Counted from the first letter of the stretch, positions 40,617 to 49,331 are shown. The stretch is 64,000 nucleotides of DNA from Acidimicrobiaceae bacterium (GCA_020637295.1 JACJWF010000009.1:1-64000), one strand, 5' to 3'. Numbers and translations are program-made. Notes: generated by a model from the letters alone, not told the origin.

Positions 40617-41518
40617 ACACACTGGTGGTGGGCGGCGCCGGGTTCCTCGGCTCCCACCTTGCTGAACGACTGCTCGCCGAAGGCCACGCCGTGGACGTGG
40701 TGGACGATCTGCGCAGCGGCTCGCTGGCCAACCTGGCGGAGGCCCGGGCCATGGCCGCCAGCCTCAAGATCCACACGCTGGACGCTGCAACAGCGGAGTT
40801 CGGTGAGCTGATCGCCCTCCGCCGGCCCGACGTGGTGTACCACCTGGCCCTGCTGCCGCCCGGGGAGCCGGCCGAGCGCACGGCGGCGTCGGCGATGGCA
40901 TCGTTGCTGGCCGTGCTGGAGGCCGCCCGCCAGTTGGGCACGGCCAAGGTGGTGGTGGTCATCTCCGCCGTCTCGCTGTACGGCGACGTCGCCGCCAAGG
41001 ACCTGCCGGTGAAGGAGGCCCAGCCGTGGCAGCCGGTGGGTGTGCGCGGGGTGGTCAGCCGGGCGCTGCTGGAACTGCTGGCCGCCTACCGCGAACTGCA
41101 CTCGGTGGAGTACACCGCACTGGCGATGGGCAATGTGTACGGGCCGCGCCAACGGGCCGACGGTGGCGTGGTGGCCACGTTCGCCCAGGCGCTGGCGGAC
41201 AAGGTGACCCCGATGATGCACGGCGACGGCCGCCAGACCAGGGACTTCGTGTACGTGGACGACGCGGTGGACGCGCTGGTCCGGGCCGCGGTGAAGGGTG
41301 GGGGCCTGGTCGTCAACATCGGCACGGGCACCGGCACCCCCATCCGCACGGTGTGGGAGGTGATGGCCGGGCCCAGCGGCCGGCCGCCGGCGCCGTCGCC
41401 CCGGCGGACCCTGGACGTGCCCCGGTTCGCGCTGTCGCCGACGCGGGCGCGCATCCACCTCGCCTGGGCACCATGGACGGACCTGGAGACGGGGCTTCGG
41501 TCGGTGGGCCGCCGCTGA
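40613..41518 (+). CDS. NAD-dependent epimerase/dehydratase-fold protein with altered active site
   Basis: 301-aa extended SDR. The cofactor loop is intact (TLVVGGAGFLGSHLAERLLA, then VVDDLRSGSLANLAEARA), as is the substrate-side VYGPRQRADGGVVATFAQAL with RDFVYVDDAVDAL. The catalytic YxxxK is not visible: the expected site reads PVGVRGVVSRALLELL. The upstream Ser region ISAVSLYGDV remains. It may bind a nucleotide sugar without normal epimerase chemistry. GTG 40613 overlaps the guanylyltransferase stop. Confidence 0.78.
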   Translation: MNTLVVGGAGFLGSHLAERLLAEGHAVDVVDDLRSGSLANLAEARAMAASLKIHTLDAATAEFGELIALRRPDVVYHLALLPPGEPAERTAASAMASLLAVLEAARQLGTAKVVVVISAVSLYGDVAAKDLPVKEAQPWQPVGVRGVVSRALLELLAAYRELHSVEYTALAMGNVYGPRQRADGGVVATFAQALADKVTPMMHGDGRQTRDFVYVDDAVDALVRAAVKGGGLVVNIGTGTGTPIRTVWEVMAGPSGRPPAPSPRRTLDVPRFALSPTRARIHLAWAPWTDLETGLRSVGRR

Positions 41519-41574
41519 CGGCGCGCCGCGGGCGACGGCCTGCGGAGGGTGCGCCGCCGCAGCAGACCCTGAGG

Positions 41575-42609
41575 TCAGGTCGCTGCCGCCAGCGTGGCCC
41601 GGGCCAGGTCCGCGGCCACCACCGGGTCGGCCATGACGCTCGGCTGCACGACGGGTCGGATGCCCTCGGCGGCCACCGCATCGGCCAGGTGGGCGTCCAC
41701 CGGGTCGATCACCAGTGCCGACGCGATCGGTGCGTAGAGGCGGGCAACGCCGACGACGGACGGCTCGTGCCCCAGTTCCGCCATCATCCGGTCGGCCGGG
41801 CCCTTCAGGGCGGCTCCACCGACGATCGGCGAGACGGCCACGACAGAGGCCCGCCGGGCAGCCAGGAGGTCGTCCACCCCCGGCAGGGCGCGGACCGGCC
41901 CGATCGACACCAGCGGGTTGGACGGGGCGATCACCACTACCGCCGCGTCGGCGAGCGCGGCGCGCGCCGCGGGGGACGCCGTGGCCTCCGTGGCCCCGTC
42001 GAAGCGGAGGGCGGACACTGGCACGGAATGGCGCAGTTGCACGAAGTACTCCTGGAACGTCACCTCGCGGCCGGTGACACCGGTGCCACCGCCGCTGCCG
42101 TCGTCGCCCTCAGCGATGAGCGTCACCATCGTGGCCACCCGGTGGTCCGTCATCGGCAGCAGCCGCTGCGGCACGTGCCACGCTGCGGCGATCTCAGCCG
42201 TCACGTCGGTGAGGGTCGCCCCTTCGGTCAGCCGGGCCGTGCGGTAGAAGTGGGTGGCCAGGTCCTGGTCGCCGAGGTTGAACCAGGTCGGGGCGGCGGT
42301 GGAACCGAGGGGGCGCACCGCGGCATAGCGAGCCAACGCCCCCATCGCCCGCCAGGTCTCGTCCGTCAGGCCCCAGCCGCGCTCGGGGTCGATGGCGCCG
42401 GCGAGGGTGTAGGTGATGGTGTCCAGGTCGGGCGAGATGGCCAGGCCGTGGAGCACGGTGTCGTCGCCCGTGTTGACCACGCCGACGGTTCGTTCCATCG
42501 GGTGCACGGTGGCCAGCGCCCGCAGGAAGCGGGCGGCGCCGACCCCGCCGCACACCACCGCCACCATGCCGTCCACCGTCGTTCCGGGCGCCGCCGTTCC
42601 GCCATCCAT
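41575..42609 (-). CDS. cofD: 2-phospho-L-lactate transferase (CofD/FbiA), coenzyme F420 biosynthesis
   Basis: 344-aa enzyme that transfers a lactyl- or enolpyruvyl-phosphate unit to Fo on the way to F420. The N-terminal VVCGGVGAARFLRALATVHP, VVNTGDDTVLHGLAISPDLD and WFNLGDQDLATHFYRTARL are strongly diagnostic, as is the later IAPSNPLVSIGPVRALPGV. ATG 42609 is chosen for GGGAGG upstream; ATG 42630 is an alternative. The cofE/fbiB partner usually adjacent in actinobacteria is absent here. A perfect 41-bp palindrome begins 22 bp upstream. Confidence 0.93.
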   Translation of the reverse strand: MDGGTAAPGTTVDGMVAVVCGGVGAARFLRALATVHPMERTVGVVNTGDDTVLHGLAISPDLDTITYTLAGAIDPERGWGLTDETWRAMGALARYAAVRPLGSTAAPTWFNLGDQDLATHFYRTARLTEGATLTDVTAEIAAAWHVPQRLLPMTDHRVATMVTLIAEGDDGSGGGTGVTGREVTFQEYFVQLRHSVPVSALRFDGATEATASPAARAALADAAVVVIAPSNPLVSIGPVRALPGVDDLLAARRASVVAVSPIVGGAALKGPADRMMAELGHEPSVVGVARLYAPIASALVIDPVDAHLADAVAAEGIRPVVQPSVMADPVVAADLARATLAAAT

Positions 42610-42626
42610 CGATCGTTCCCTCCCGA

Positions 42627-43745
42627 TCATGTCGCGGGCCTGACCGGGCCAGGCCCGGTCAGGCCCGCGACAACTTCGTACAGATTCGCCATCTCGGCGG
42701 CGCAGCGGGCCCACGAGAATCGGCGCACCTGCTCGTGCCCGGCGGCCACGAGGCGCGCCGCCAGCCCTGGGTCGGCGATCGCCTCGGCCAGGAGCGCGCC
42801 CAGGCGCTGGTCGTCGTCCGCCGCGCACAGCAGGGCCGCATCGCCGGCCACCTCGGGGATCGACCCGGCCGTGGAGGCCACCACCGGGACCCCCGCCTGC
42901 ATGGCGTCCAGCAGCGGGAAGCCGAACCCCTCGTCGAGCGACGGGTAGGCGAGGACGGCTGCATTGCGCAGCAGCCAGCCGCGGGTCGGCTCGTCGATCC
43001 GCCCGGTGACCAGCACCCGGCGCCCGACGGCCGGCGGCAGGCCGTCGATGGCGACTCTCACCGCGTCCGTGGCATCGCCGGGCGCGCCGGCCAGCACCAG
43101 GCGCAGGTGAGGGTCCGCTGCCGCCGGCACGGCGAACGCCCGTACCAGGGTGGGGAGGTTCTTGCGCCGCTCCACCGTGCCGACGGCCAACACGAAACGG
43201 TGTTCGATGAGCTCGGCAAGAGGGGAGCGGGGCAGCGGCGCCGGCACCGGAAGCGGGCCGAGGTGGACGGTGGTGACGGGAGCACCGGGGAGCAGTTCGG
43301 CGACGGCGGCGGCAGTGGTCTGGGAACTGGCGTGCACATGGGCGCCGCGGCGCACTGCGGCCCGCAGCACCTCGCCGGCCCGCACCACCGCGGGCGATGC
43401 CAACTCGCTGTGGCGGAGGAACCAGCAGTCGTACACCGAGACCACGGCCGGCCGCCGGGTGGGGGGCACCACATAGTTGGTGCCGTGCACCACCTGCGCA
43501 TCACCGAGGTGGCGGTCCAGCCGTGGCCAGGGGACCCGCCGCCACAGCCGGTGGGCCACGGCAGCAGGGATCGGCAGCCGCACGGTGGGGGGCTGCGGCC
43601 GGGCGCGGAACGACAGCAGGTAGGGCTGCAGGTCCACGCCCGGGTGGGCGGTGAGCGCAGCCTGGAGCTCGGCGACGGCGTGGCCGATGCCAGTGCGCGC
43701 CCCGTGCAGGGGCCCCGTGTCGAAGGCCACCCGGATCGCTGCCAT
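42627..43745 (-). CDS. Glycosyltransferase family 4-type
   Basis: 372-aa GT-B transferase. Starts RVAFDTGPLHGARTGIGHAV, typical of the WbpY/mannosyltransferase-like group. Donor-binding motifs are FVLAVGTVERRKNLPTLVRA and YPSLDEGFGFPLLDAMQAGV (E-x7-E). ATG 43745 has TAGTGT 7 nt upstream (leaderless). Its last dozen codons coincide with a perfect 41-bp palindrome, so the C-terminal residues LTGPGPVRPAT come from the inverted repeat. cofD follows in the same direction 17 bp later. Confidence 0.85.
   Translation of the reverse strand: MAAIRVAFDTGPLHGARTGIGHAVAELQAALTAHPGVDLQPYLLSFRARPQPPTVRLPIPAAVAHRLWRRVPWPRLDRHLGDAQVVHGTNYVVPPTRRPAVVSVYDCWFLRHSELASPAVVRAGEVLRAAVRRGAHVHASSQTTAAAVAELLPGAPVTTVHLGPLPVPAPLPRSPLAELIEHRFVLAVGTVERRKNLPTLVRAFAVPAAADPHLRLVLAGAPGDATDAVRVAIDGLPPAVGRRVLVTGRIDEPTRGWLLRNAAVLAYPSLDEGFGFPLLDAMQAGVPVVASTAGSIPEVAGDAALLCAADDDQRLGALLAEAIADPGLAARLVAAGHEQVRRFSWARCAAEMANLYEVVAGLTGPGPVRPAT
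42631..42671. repeat. Perfect 41-bp palindrome at the GT/cofD junction
   Basis: Arms of 20 bp (42631-42650 and 42652-42671) around a single A. The left arm is GTCGCGGGCCTGACCGGGCC. It overlaps the 3' end of the glycosyltransferase gene and lies 22 bp upstream of the cofD start. Could work as a terminator or attenuator hairpin; no T-run follows. Confidence 0.75.
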
Positions 43746-43752
43746 CGCCGGG

Positions 43753-43758
43753 ACACTA
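43753..43758 (-). promoter_or_regulatory. Leaderless -10 element (TAGTGT)
   Basis: TAGTGT on the minus strand is 7 nt before ATG 43745 of the glycosyltransferase gene. Confidence 0.5.
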
Positions 43759-43849
43759 CCGGCGCGCCGGCCGTTCCTGCTGGCCTCCCGGCCGATCCTG
43801 CCGGCCCAGCGGGCCGTGGGCTGGGCAGGGGGACGGCGCCGGTGTCCCG

Positions 43850-43855
43850 TAGACT
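43850..43855 (+). promoter_or_regulatory. Probable -10 (TAGACT) of gmd
   Basis: TAGACT predicts transcription starting ~43862 and a ~25-nt leader that carries GGAGA (43873) before ATG 43887. Confidence 0.4.
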
Positions 43856-43886
43856 CAGGCGACCCTCGAGTTGGAGACCCCCGCAC

Positions 43887-44873
43887 ATGCCCCGAGCCTT
43901 CATCACCGGCATCACCGGCCAGGACGGCCAGCACCTCGCCGAGTTCCTGCACGCCAAGGGCTACGAGGTGTTCGGCATGGTGAAGGGGCAGAACAACCCC
44001 AAGTTCACCGCTATGCGCGACGAGTTCCCGTACGTGGAGCCCGTGCCGGGCGACCTGGCCGACCTGCCGTCGTTGGTGAAGGCGCTGGACTTCGCCCAGC
44101 CCGACGAGGTGTACAACCTCGGCGCCATCTCGTTCGTGGCCCTCAGCTTCAACCAGGCGGAGCTCACCGCCAATATCACCGGTCTCGGCGTGCTGCGCAT
44201 GCTGGAGGCCGTGCGCATGGTGGGCGGCGCGCAGCACAACCCGATCCGCTTCTACCAGGCGAGCAGCAGCGAGATGTTCGGCAAGGTGCGCGAGACCCCG
44301 CAGACGGAACGCACCCCGTTCCACCCGCGCTCGCCGTACGGCTGCGCCAAGGTGTTCGGGCACGACATCGTCGTCAATTACCGGGAGAGCTACGGCCTGT
44401 ACGCCTGCAGTGGCATCCTGTTCAACCATGAGGGGCCGCGCCGCGGCCTGGAGTTCGTCACCCGCAAGGTCACCAACTCGGTGGCCCGGATCAAGCTCGG
44501 CCTCCAGCAGGAGATCGTGATGGGCGACCTCGAGCCGCAGCGGGACTGGGGCTACGCCGGCGACTATGTGCGGGCGATGTGGCTGATGCTCCAGCAGGAC
44601 CAGCCCGACGACTATGTGGTGGCCACCGGCGAGACGCACAGCATCCGCGAGTTGCTGGACCGGGCGTTCGCCGAGATCGGCGTGGACGACTGGGCGCCGT
44701 ACGTGCGCCAGGACCCGAAGTTCTTCCGCCCGGCCGAGGTGGACCTGCTGATCGGCGACTCCAGCAAGGCCCGCGAGCGTCTCGGCTGGAAGCCGGAGGT
44801 GGACTTCCCGGCGCTGGTGAAGATGATGGTGGCCCACGACCTCGAGGTCGAGGCCGCCAGGCTGAACCGCTGA
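43887..44873 (+). CDS. gmd: GDP-mannose 4,6-dehydratase
   Basis: Converts GDP-D-mannose to GDP-4-keto-6-deoxy-D-mannose, the substrate of Fcl. The 328-aa SDR begins AFITGITGQDGQHLAEFLHA. It has YNLGAISFVALSFNQAE, YQASSSEMFGKVRETPQTE (catalytic Thr/Ser and Glu) and SPYGCAKVFGHDIVVNYRES (YxxxK), then GILFNHEGPRRGLEFVTRKV, all Gmd-specific. NADP binding is expected. With the guanylyltransferase at 39.6 kb and fcl at 34.3 kb it completes a GDP-fucose route. Confidence 0.95.
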   Translation: MPRAFITGITGQDGQHLAEFLHAKGYEVFGMVKGQNNPKFTAMRDEFPYVEPVPGDLADLPSLVKALDFAQPDEVYNLGAISFVALSFNQAELTANITGLGVLRMLEAVRMVGGAQHNPIRFYQASSSEMFGKVRETPQTERTPFHPRSPYGCAKVFGHDIVVNYRESYGLYACSGILFNHEGPRRGLEFVTRKVTNSVARIKLGLQQEIVMGDLEPQRDWGYAGDYVRAMWLMLQQDQPDDYVVATGETHSIRELLDRAFAEIGVDDWAPYVRQDPKFFRPAEVDLLIGDSSKARERLGWKPEVDFPALVKMMVAHDLEVEAARLNR

Positions 44874-44919
44874 TCGCCGCCGGCCGCGGGTGCGGCCACC
44901 GCGTCAGTGAGCTCCAGCC

Positions 44920-46251
44920 TCAGGTCTCGAAGGGCATGTCGGTGATGGCGTCGATCATCGAGTGGGTGGAGGGCTCCACCCCGGACTTCAGCTTCGCCCG
45001 CAGCGCCAGTGCGAACGCGAGGAGGCCCATCGCCGAGGATGCCACCAGCCCGATCTCCACCCGCCGGAACAGCGAGTCCGTGCTGTTCAGCCAGGTGACC
45101 AGCACGAACGTGATGGCCGCGCAGCCCCAGCCGAGCGCCACCAGCGCGTGGCCTCGCAGGGCGATGACGGCTTGGGCCAGGGCCAGCGCCAGCATGTACA
45201 GCGCGCTGCCGAACGCCAGCGTCGCCAGGGTGGCGCCGCTGAGCGTGGCTTCGTAGAACTTCTCGATGACGAACGGCCCCAGCAGGTAGGCGCCGACGGT
45301 GCCGACGACGGCCACCACCACCACGACCTTCAGCAGGCGGGTGAGGCCGCTGCGGAACTCGGCGATCTCGTTGCGGGCCGCCAGGCGGGACAGGCGCGGC
45401 AGCAGCGCGGCCTGCACGGCCTGGAACAGGAACAGCGGGATGCGGGCCAGCAGCACGCCATAGGTGAACTGGGTGACCAGTTCCTTTTCGTTGTCGTTGG
45501 CCAGGATCGTTGCAGCCAGCGGGCCGGCGTTCACCAGGCCGGCGGCGAAGATCGATCCGGCGAGCAGCCAGCCGAGGTTCTGGGTGACCTCGCCCCAGTC
45601 GGCCGGCGGGCCGTCGTCGGTGCGCAGGTTGCCCCTGGCGGCGACGAACAGCACGCCGGGCAGGGGGGCAAACGCGATGGCCAGGCCATAGGGGCCGATG
45701 GCGGTGACCCCGAGGACGCCCAGCGCCCCGCACAGGACGATGCGCACCACGCCGTCGGCCGCCATCACGATGGAGTAGGCACGGAACCGCCCGCTGCCGC
45801 TGGCCACACCGCGGGCGATGTGGGCGGGGGTGTAGGACACGAATGCGATGAGCAGGGCGAGGACCAGCACCCAGTCGCCGTCGAAGAAGGCGGACGCGAT
45901 GGCCGGGCTGGCCGCCAGGATGGCCGCGGCGACGATCCCGGCGAGGATGGCGCCGAGCACCATCACCCGGCGCAGGACGGGCCGGCCGCCGAGGCCGATG
46001 GCCCGCCGGTGGGCCAGCGCCCGGGCCAGTTCCTGCTCCACGGGCAGGAAGACGCCGGGGGCGAGGGCGAAGGTGGCCACCCACAGGCTGGTGATCGGCT
46101 GCAGCGCTTCGTCGCTGCCCAGGGCCTCCTTGCCGACCTTGAAGAACAGGTAGCTGGCCACGCCCGCGACGAGCAGACCGATGCCCACGGGAATGGTGCC
46201 CTCCGGGAGAGGGACCCGTGAAGTGGACGGCTGCTCGTCGGAGGGTGACAC
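44920..46251 (-). CDS. Polysaccharide flippase (Wzx/MATE-like)
   Basis: 443-aa membrane protein with about 12-14 helices, matching the polysaccharide transporter/MOP superfamily in size and layout. Examples: VGIGLLVAGVASYLFFKVGK, APGVFLPVEQELARALAHRR and LFLFQAVQAALLPRLSRLAA, the last typical of Wzx lipid-linked oligosaccharide flippases. Its place beside gmd and the transferases supports a role in translocating the lipid-linked glycan. GTG 46251 is chosen with TAGCCT 10 nt upstream; TTG 46254 is the alternative. Divergent from the SpoIID gene. Confidence 0.8.
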   Translation of the reverse strand: MSPSDEQPSTSRVPLPEGTIPVGIGLLVAGVASYLFFKVGKEALGSDEALQPITSLWVATFALAPGVFLPVEQELARALAHRRAIGLGGRPVLRRVMVLGAILAGIVAAAILAASPAIASAFFDGDWVLVLALLIAFVSYTPAHIARGVASGSGRFRAYSIVMAADGVVRIVLCGALGVLGVTAIGPYGLAIAFAPLPGVLFVAARGNLRTDDGPPADWGEVTQNLGWLLAGSIFAAGLVNAGPLAATILANDNEKELVTQFTYGVLLARIPLFLFQAVQAALLPRLSRLAARNEIAEFRSGLTRLLKVVVVVAVVGTVGAYLLGPFVIEKFYEATLSGATLATLAFGSALYMLALALAQAVIALRGHALVALGWGCAAITFVLVTWLNSTDSLFRRVEIGLVASSAMGLLAFALALRAKLKSGVEPSTHSMIDAITDMPFET

Positions 46252-46261
46252 CAAGTCAACG

Positions 46262-46267
46262 AGGCTA
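46262..46267 (-). promoter_or_regulatory. Leaderless -10 element (TAGCCT) of the flippase gene
   Basis: TAGCCT on the minus strand is 10 nt before GTG 46251. Confidence 0.5.
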
Positions 46268-46295
46268 GCGGCCAGACTGGTGCCGCGGCAGGGTT

Positions 46296-46313
46296 GCCGG
46301 CCCCGAGGCCGGC
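46296..46313. promoter_or_regulatory. Small hairpin upstream of the SpoIID-domain gene
   Basis: GCCGGCC-CCGA-GGCCGGC, a 7-bp stem with a 4-nt loop in the 95-bp divergent space, 33 bp before ATG 46347. Function unknown. Confidence 0.3.
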
Positions 46314-46346
46314 CGCCGCCTCCCCTTCCGTCAAGCCGTCTTGCTC

Positions 46347-48860
46347 ATGCGCCGATACTCCACTGTGCCCCTTCGCCGCCTCGCCGTCCTCGCCGCGTCC
46401 TTGGGCGCGCTCGTGCCCGTGACCGCCACGCCGGTCGCGGCCGCCCCGGCGACGACCTCGGCGACGACCCGGGCGAATGTCGTGCCGGCCCTGCCGCCGG
46501 CGCCGGCGGCGGTCACCTCGGTCACCATCGACGGGCACGGGTGGGGGCACGGCTACGGCCTCAGCCAGTGGGGTGCATACGGCTACGCGGTGGACTACCA
46601 CTGGACGTGGGACCAGATCGTCGACCACTACTACGGCGGCACGGTGAACGGCACGGCACCGCTGGACAGCGACATCGCCGTACGCCTGCAGGGCCTGGAC
46701 GACGCCCAGACGGCCGTGGTCAGCGCCAGCGGCGGCCTGCGTGTCGCCGGGGTCGACGGCGGCCCGTGGAAGTCCGTGCTGCTCCGCGAGGTCGCGGCCA
46801 ACTCCTACGCCGTGTGGGCTCGCACCGATGCCCAGGTGTGCCCGTCCTCCTCCGGCGACCCGGTGGCCAGTGGGTGGACGCTGATCAGCGCCGGGGTCGC
46901 CGGCCCGGTGGACGTGTCCACCGATGCGGACACCTACGCGGCCACGGCGTACGAGGACCTGCCGGCCACCTGCCGGCCGGACGGCACCATCCGCTCGTAC
47001 CGCGGTGTCATCCGCGCGGTCAACGACCTGAACGGGGCCAACCGCACGGTCAACGTGGTGCGGCTGGAGCACTACCTGCGGGCGGTCATCGCCAAGGAGA
47101 TGTCGCCCTCGTGGGCGTCCGCCGGCGGCGGCTGGGGCGCCCAGGCGCTGCAGGCCCAAGCGGTGGCCGCCCGCAGCTTCGCGCTGGCGGAGAACCGCTA
47201 CAGCTACGCCAAGACGTGCGACTCGATCTGCCAGTACTACGCCGGCGCCGCCACCCGTACCTCCGTGAACGGCGCCTACACCCGGGTGGAGTACCCGTCC
47301 ACCGATGCCGCCGTGCAGGCGGTGGCCGGCGTGGTGCGGCGGATCGGTTCCACCAGCGGCGACATCGCACTCACCATGTTCTCGGCGTCCTCGGGTGGGT
47401 ACACGGCGCCCGGCCCGGGCGGCCTGGTGCCTTTCCCGGCGGTGCCCGACCTCGGCGACGCCACCTCCGGCAACCCGAACTACAACTGGTCCACCACCCT
47501 CACTGCGGCGCAGATCCAGTCCGCCTACCCGGCCATCGGCACGTTCACCGGGCTCACCGTGCTGGCCCGCAACGGCTACGGCGACTGGGGTGGCCGGGTC
47601 ACCACCATCCGCGTCGAGGGCACGTCCGGCACCACCACGGTCTCGGGTGACAGCTTCAAGGGCACGTTCGGCCTGAAGTCCAACCTGTTCAACCCCCAGG
47701 GCAGCGAGCCGCCCGGCCCGCCGCCGTCGGAGTGCGACGGCCGTGACGCGCCCCCGGTCACCACCGTGGCCACGGCCGCACCGGCCGCCGGCTACGTGCC
47801 GGTGGACCCGGTGCGCCTGGTGGACACCCGCTTCGGCACCGGCACCGGCGCCATCCCGCTGCACGCCGGCTGCACGCTGGTGGTGGACCCCGACCTGCCG
47901 GCCACCGCCACGGCGGTGGCGGTCAACGTCACTGCCATCCGGCCGGCCAGCAACGGCTGGGTCACCGCCTACGGCTGCGGCACGGAGCGCCCGACGGTGT
48001 CCATCGTGCAGGCGGTGGCCAACCGGGCCGTCGCCGGCATGGCGGTGGTGCCGCTCACGGACGACGGGCGGATCTGCATCTACAGCAGCGTCACGATGGA
48101 CATGGCGGTGGATCTGTTCGGCTCCTATCGCACCGATGGTGGGCAGGCCTACGAGCCGCTCACCGCGGTGCGCCTGTACGACTCGCGGAACGGGCCCGCG
48201 CTGCCCGCCGGCAGCGTGGTGCACGTGCAGGTGGAGAAGGCCGGCGCTGCGCCTGCGGCCGCCACGGCCGCCGCCTTCACCGTGCATGCCACCAACGCCA
48301 CGGGGACGGGCTGGGTGACGGCCTACCCGTGCCAGGCGACGATGCCGGTGGTCAGCTCGTTGAACACGGTCGCCGGCTCCAGTGTCACCAACCACCTGGA
48401 GATGGCGATCAGCGACGCCGGCGAGATCTGCCTCTACGTCAGCAAGGCGATGCACCTGGTGGTGGACCTCAGCGGCTGGTACGGCCCGGGTGCGTCCACC
48501 CAGTTCTACGCGGTGCCCCCGTTCCGGGCGGTGGACACCCGTGACGGCACGGGGCTCTCCGGCATGTTCACCACCGGCTCCAACCGGGCGATCACCCTGG
48601 CCGGCAGCGGCGGGCTGCCCTCGGCGGCCACACTCCGAGCGGTGCTGGCCGAGGTGACGGCGGTGAAGCCCACGGCGGTCGGCTACCTCACGGTGCACCC
48701 GTGCCTCGGCACGGTGCCCAACCTGTCCATGGTGCGGTACGAGACCTCCAACAACGCCGCCAACCCGGTGGCGTCACCGGACGACGGCAGCGGCCGCTGG
48801 TGCATCTACTCCAGCCGGCCGGCGCATGTGCTGGTGGACGTGAGCGGCTACTTCGCGTAG
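46347..48860 (+). CDS. Secreted SpoIID/LytB-domain protein with three C-terminal repeat domains
   Basis: 837-aa exported protein; the signal peptide ends near VTATPVAAAP. Residues ~50-450 hold the SpoIID/LytB region: GHGWGHGYGLSQWGAYGYAV, VVRLEHYLRAVIAKEMSPSW, AQALQAQAVAARSFALA and TMFSASSGGYTA. SpoIID is a lytic transglycosylase that acts on peptidoglycan lacking stem peptides. After a Pro-rich linker come three ~115-residue repeats (starting ~481, ~601 and ~720). Each opens like DPVRLVDTRFGTGTG, carries a central GWVTAYPC-like strand and closes like VVDLSGWYG. The same repeat builds the protein at 62.5 kb. The repeats probably bind the cell surface. Confidence 0.88.
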   Translation: MRRYSTVPLRRLAVLAASLGALVPVTATPVAAAPATTSATTRANVVPALPPAPAAVTSVTIDGHGWGHGYGLSQWGAYGYAVDYHWTWDQIVDHYYGGTVNGTAPLDSDIAVRLQGLDDAQTAVVSASGGLRVAGVDGGPWKSVLLREVAANSYAVWARTDAQVCPSSSGDPVASGWTLISAGVAGPVDVSTDADTYAATAYEDLPATCRPDGTIRSYRGVIRAVNDLNGANRTVNVVRLEHYLRAVIAKEMSPSWASAGGGWGAQALQAQAVAARSFALAENRYSYAKTCDSICQYYAGAATRTSVNGAYTRVEYPSTDAAVQAVAGVVRRIGSTSGDIALTMFSASSGGYTAPGPGGLVPFPAVPDLGDATSGNPNYNWSTTLTAAQIQSAYPAIGTFTGLTVLARNGYGDWGGRVTTIRVEGTSGTTTVSGDSFKGTFGLKSNLFNPQGSEPPGPPPSECDGRDAPPVTTVATAAPAAGYVPVDPVRLVDTRFGTGTGAIPLHAGCTLVVDPDLPATATAVAVNVTAIRPASNGWVTAYGCGTERPTVSIVQAVANRAVAGMAVVPLTDDGRICIYSSVTMDMAVDLFGSYRTDGGQAYEPLTAVRLYDSRNGPALPAGSVVHVQVEKAGAAPAAATAAAFTVHATNATGTGWVTAYPCQATMPVVSSLNTVAGSSVTNHLEMAISDAGEICLYVSKAMHLVVDLSGWYGPGASTQFYAVPPFRAVDTRDGTGLSGMFTTGSNRAITLAGSGGLPSAATLRAVLAEVTAVKPTAVGYLTVHPCLGTVPNLSMVRYETSNNAANPVASPDDGSGRWCIYSSRPAHVLVDVSGYFA

Positions 48861-48893
48861 CCGCCTGCGGCCGGCGACCCTGCCGAACCCGGC

Positions 48894-49331
48894 TCAGGCA
48901 GCGGAGCGAATGAGGCCGCGCACCTGCTTGCGGGCGGCCTTGGCCAGGTCGTGCGCCTGGCCCACCACCGTGGCGGCCTGTTCGGGCAGGCGCTCCTCGA
49001 GGTGGCCGACGGCCTTGTCCAGCGTCGCCTCGAACGCATCGAGACGCTCGTCGAAGGAGCCCAGCCGGTCCTCCAGGGAGCGCACCAGGTCCTCGACCTG
49101 GCGCTTGACCTGATCGCTCATCTGGTTCGGGCCGTCGCCGAAGCGCTTGTTCAGGGCCGACACCAGTTCGCGGCGGCGAACCTGCGCCTGCTGCACGGCG
49201 AGCACACCGAAGCCGATGGCGACGTACGCGGCGTCGCGCACGGCGGCGGCGATCTTGTCGTCCAGCTCGGCCAGCTTGCCGGCATCGAGGGCGCTGAAGT
49301 CCAGGTTGGGGAACGTGGGGAAGGTGGCCAT
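48894..49331 (-). CDS. Phasin/HbhA-like coiled-coil protein
   Basis: 145-aa, almost wholly helical protein. N-terminal half DDKIAAAVRDAAYVAIGFGV with VLAVQQAQVRRRELVSALNK resembles the amphipathic start of HbhA-like proteins. The second half is heptad-rich (VEDLVRSLEDRLGSFDERLD). Such proteins coat lipid or PHA granules or lie at the cell surface. GGAGG (49343-49347) is 11 bp before ATG 49331, and a recognisable -35/-10 promoter lies ~90-120 bp upstream. No PHA genes are in the window. Function inferred only from shape. Confidence 0.6.
   Translation of the reverse strand: MATFPTFPNLDFSALDAGKLAELDDKIAAAVRDAAYVAIGFGVLAVQQAQVRRRELVSALNKRFGDGPNQMSDQVKRQVEDLVRSLEDRLGSFDERLDAFEATLDKAVGHLEERLPEQAATVVGQAHDLAKAARKQVRGLIRSAA

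Noticed and set aside
41519..41574. Hairpin terminator between the epimerase and cofD genes
   Set aside because: Only short, interrupted complementarity (CTGCGG/CCGCAG), not distinguishable from background in DNA this GC-rich.
45963..48698. 911-codon minus-strand frame over the SpoIID gene
   Set aside because: Antisense of a recognisable secreted protein; low-complexity His/Arg/Gly composition.
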